From Bursaphelenchus xylophilus (taxonomy: Eukaryota > Nematoda > Chromadorea > Rhabditida > Aphelenchoididae): 64,000 bases of DNA. Under the pieces are notes generated by a model. The model did no database searches. It saw only the letters and a program-made list of their open reading frames with translations, and had not been told where the DNA came from. How positions within the stretch are numbered: position 1 is the first letter of the stretch; every line of letters starts with the position of its first letter. Positions 62,308 through 64,000 of the stretch are shown here, piece by piece. The position numbers and the translations under genes are program-made. Location of the stretch: assembly GCA_904066235.2 (NCBI GenBank), contig CAJFCV020000002.1:1984001-2048000 (forward strand), written 5' to 3'.

Positions 62308-63772
62308 TTATCGTGAAGACTTCTTGGACTTTTTGGATTTCTTGTGCTTTCGCTTGCGTCGTTTCTGAAAGTAAATTGGGTTAGAAGGTAGAATACATCA
62401 TATTAAACACAATTGGAATAAAAAATACAATTTCAACGAAAAAAATTATATTATCCATGACCAAAAAATCTAAAAACTAAACTAAAATCGCAGGAAAAAA
62501 ATAAGGAAATAGTGTCAAATACACATATAAGAAAGGAAACTTCTATTTCACAGTATTTTCCATCCGGTATTACCTAAACTTCAACAAAAAACTAAAATCT
62601 TACCCTCTCTTCCTCACTGTCCTCGGAATCGCTTGAATCTGAGCTGGAACTCGACGAAGATGAGGAAGAAGACGACGACGAATCTTCTGAACTTGACTCT
62701 TGCTTTCTCCTCTTCTTATGTTTCTTCCTTTTATCGTCTTTTTCTTCCTTCTTCTTTCGTTGCTCTTTCTTCTGCTTTTTGGCCTCTTTTTCTGCTCGAA
62801 TCTGCTCTAACAGCTTCTTTTTCAATGCCATTTCGGGATCTTCGTCTTCTTCCTCCTTCAGAGCAGCTTCTGCTTGGTCACCGGGCTTTTTCATACTGAA
62901 AAATTAAGAGTAACCAGGGGAAATTGTATTATTCATCCTTAGTAACACAAACAGAACAAAAATTCGAAAAATATCTGTCGCTATGTGTTGCAGAATACGC
63001 CCAAACATTACACAAAGCTTCTACATGCTATCTAAAATCCAAACACAAAACATAAGACTTACTTTGCCATCGAAGTTCCTTCAACAAAGTCTGATCGTAT
63101 CCCGAACGCCTTCCGGAACCGATCCCTTTTATCCTTGGCAACTTTAGCTCGAGAATGGCTGTTCCGAATGTCCAATTCATGGTCAAGGTTCATTCTTCCA
63201 CTCTCGAATTCCTCGAACAACAATTTTCGGTATTCACCAACTTTTGTGTCAATTTCCTCTTGAGCTGACCCCTGAAACAGAGCAAGGTAATAATACTGCC
63301 AAAACAGAGTATAAACCAATTCAAAATCGTTCGGGAAGCCGAAAAAACGTCTTATCATTTGGAGGCTATCTAAAAATCAAGAAAACACTGAAAAAATAGA
63401 GACTTACCTCATTTTCCATCAGATCTTGAAGTTCCATACATTTGATCTCAATTCTTCTTTTATATTCGTGATCCAATAGCTCCAAATTTGGCTTCTTGTT
63501 GACCTCGGCTTCTGCTTTGGCGATATCGTCTTCTGTGTTGTAGGTCTTCCTTTGCTGAAAAAAAGAAAAGTTCAAAATTATCTTATCCATGGCATTTGAT
63601 GCCTAACAAATGGTTGAACGTTTCAGCAAAGATTTAGAATACTCTAAACATCGTAAAAAACCAAGAAAACAGTCAAACTTACTCTAGAGAAGTTCAGAGC
63701 CGATAAATTCGCTTGAACATAGCCGGATGTGCCTGTCCCTCTAGCTGTTTGAACTCCGATTCCGTTATACAT
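62308..63772 (-). CDS. rsr-2: CWC21/SRRM2-type spliceosome protein
   Basis: Five exons on minus: 63772-63683, 63554-63408, 63271-63063, 62895-62604, 62364-62308, giving 264 residues. The N-terminus [20 protein letters not shown], continuing [10 protein letters not shown], is the hallmark of Cwc21/SRm300, which contacts Prp8 and Snu114 near the catalytic centre of the spliceosome. Next comes the cwf21 helical domain ([47 protein letters not shown]), then a charged Lys/Glu coiled region ([20 protein letters not shown]), a run of about 14 serines followed by [11 protein letters not shown], and a basic end ([18 protein letters not shown]). The RS-like part is short compared with C. elegans RSR-2 and tiny compared with human SRRM2. 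Introns are 110-240 nt. Nuclear. Confidence 0.92.
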
Positions 63773-64000
63773 TGCGGTAACTGGCTGGTGACAAAGTAAC
63801 AGCAAGAAAATTCCACCAGACCGCAAGAAATTTCTTCACAGACAAAAATTTTTCTTCTTTTTGCGAAACACGCAGGGAAAATCAATAGTGGCACTTCGTT
63901 GTTGCGGAGTGTCACAAATTATGAAAGGGCCGAAAATGACTGGAAAAAGCTGTAAGAAGATGGAAAGTGTAATTTAGAAGTGATAATGGATCATTACAAT

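Noticed and set aside
1..64000. CRISPR arrays, bacterial operons, rRNA genes
   Set aside because: None seen; the gene structure is clearly eukaryotic, and the short repeats lack regular unique spacers.

Overview
This window is eukaryotic and almost certainly from a nematode. It holds AT-rich DNA, genes split by short introns (about 40-130 bases when no repeat sits in them) with TTTTCAG or TTTAG acceptors, and nematode-typical families: a transthyretin-like protein, an Srd-like chemoreceptor, and SRRM2/RSR-2-like, CNNM and FZY-1/Cdc20-like proteins. Several genes have a 3' splice acceptor only 7-25 bases before the ATG, as expected of spliced-leader trans-splicing. The species cannot be named from this sequence.

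Layout. From 1 to 6 kb: repeats, a secreted phospholipase A2-like gene, a transthyretin-like gene with an apparent one-base frameshift, and two tandem single-HMG-box genes on the minus strand. From 6.3 to 12.8 kb: a Cdc20/Fizzy homologue on minus with a 4.9 kb first intron full of repeats. It is divergent from a BUD23-type rRNA methyltransferase at 13.7-15.0 kb, followed on plus by a seven-exon transmembrane carboxylesterase-like gene (15.4-21.5 kb). Two minus-strand orphan genes lie at 22.6-26.2 kb. A four-exon Srd-type GPCR (27.3-30.3 kb) and a five-exon pepsin-like protein that has lost its second catalytic Asp (31.5-33.9 kb) follow on plus. From 33.9 to 48.9 kb I find no supportable gene, only mobile-element remnants. 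A divergent Rab-type GTPase (49-50.9 kb, plus) converges on a ten-exon CNNM gene (52.5-59.6 kb, minus). The right end holds a small membrane protein (61.5-62.2 kb, plus) converging on an SRRM2/CWC21-type splicing factor (62.3-63.8 kb, minus).

The most striking content is the repeats. At least ten families of short, strongly palindromic, non-autonomous elements are present. Most have TA target duplications and two families have TTA. They repeatedly sit inside, and often at the centre of, one another (11.2-11.6 kb, 18.3-19.1 kb, 54.9-55.9 kb), as if the loops of existing palindromes were preferred targets. Very long hairpins lie in an intron of CNNM (about 1.29 kb) and in the intergenic region (629 bp). 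One 150-bp family (termini TCAGTCTGTCGGGAAAATAATG-like) has about 23 copies or fragments in 64 kb. No transposase gene was recognised.

All exon models were built by eye from reading frame, splice consensus and family similarity. Coordinates given as CDS run from start codon to stop codon and include introns.
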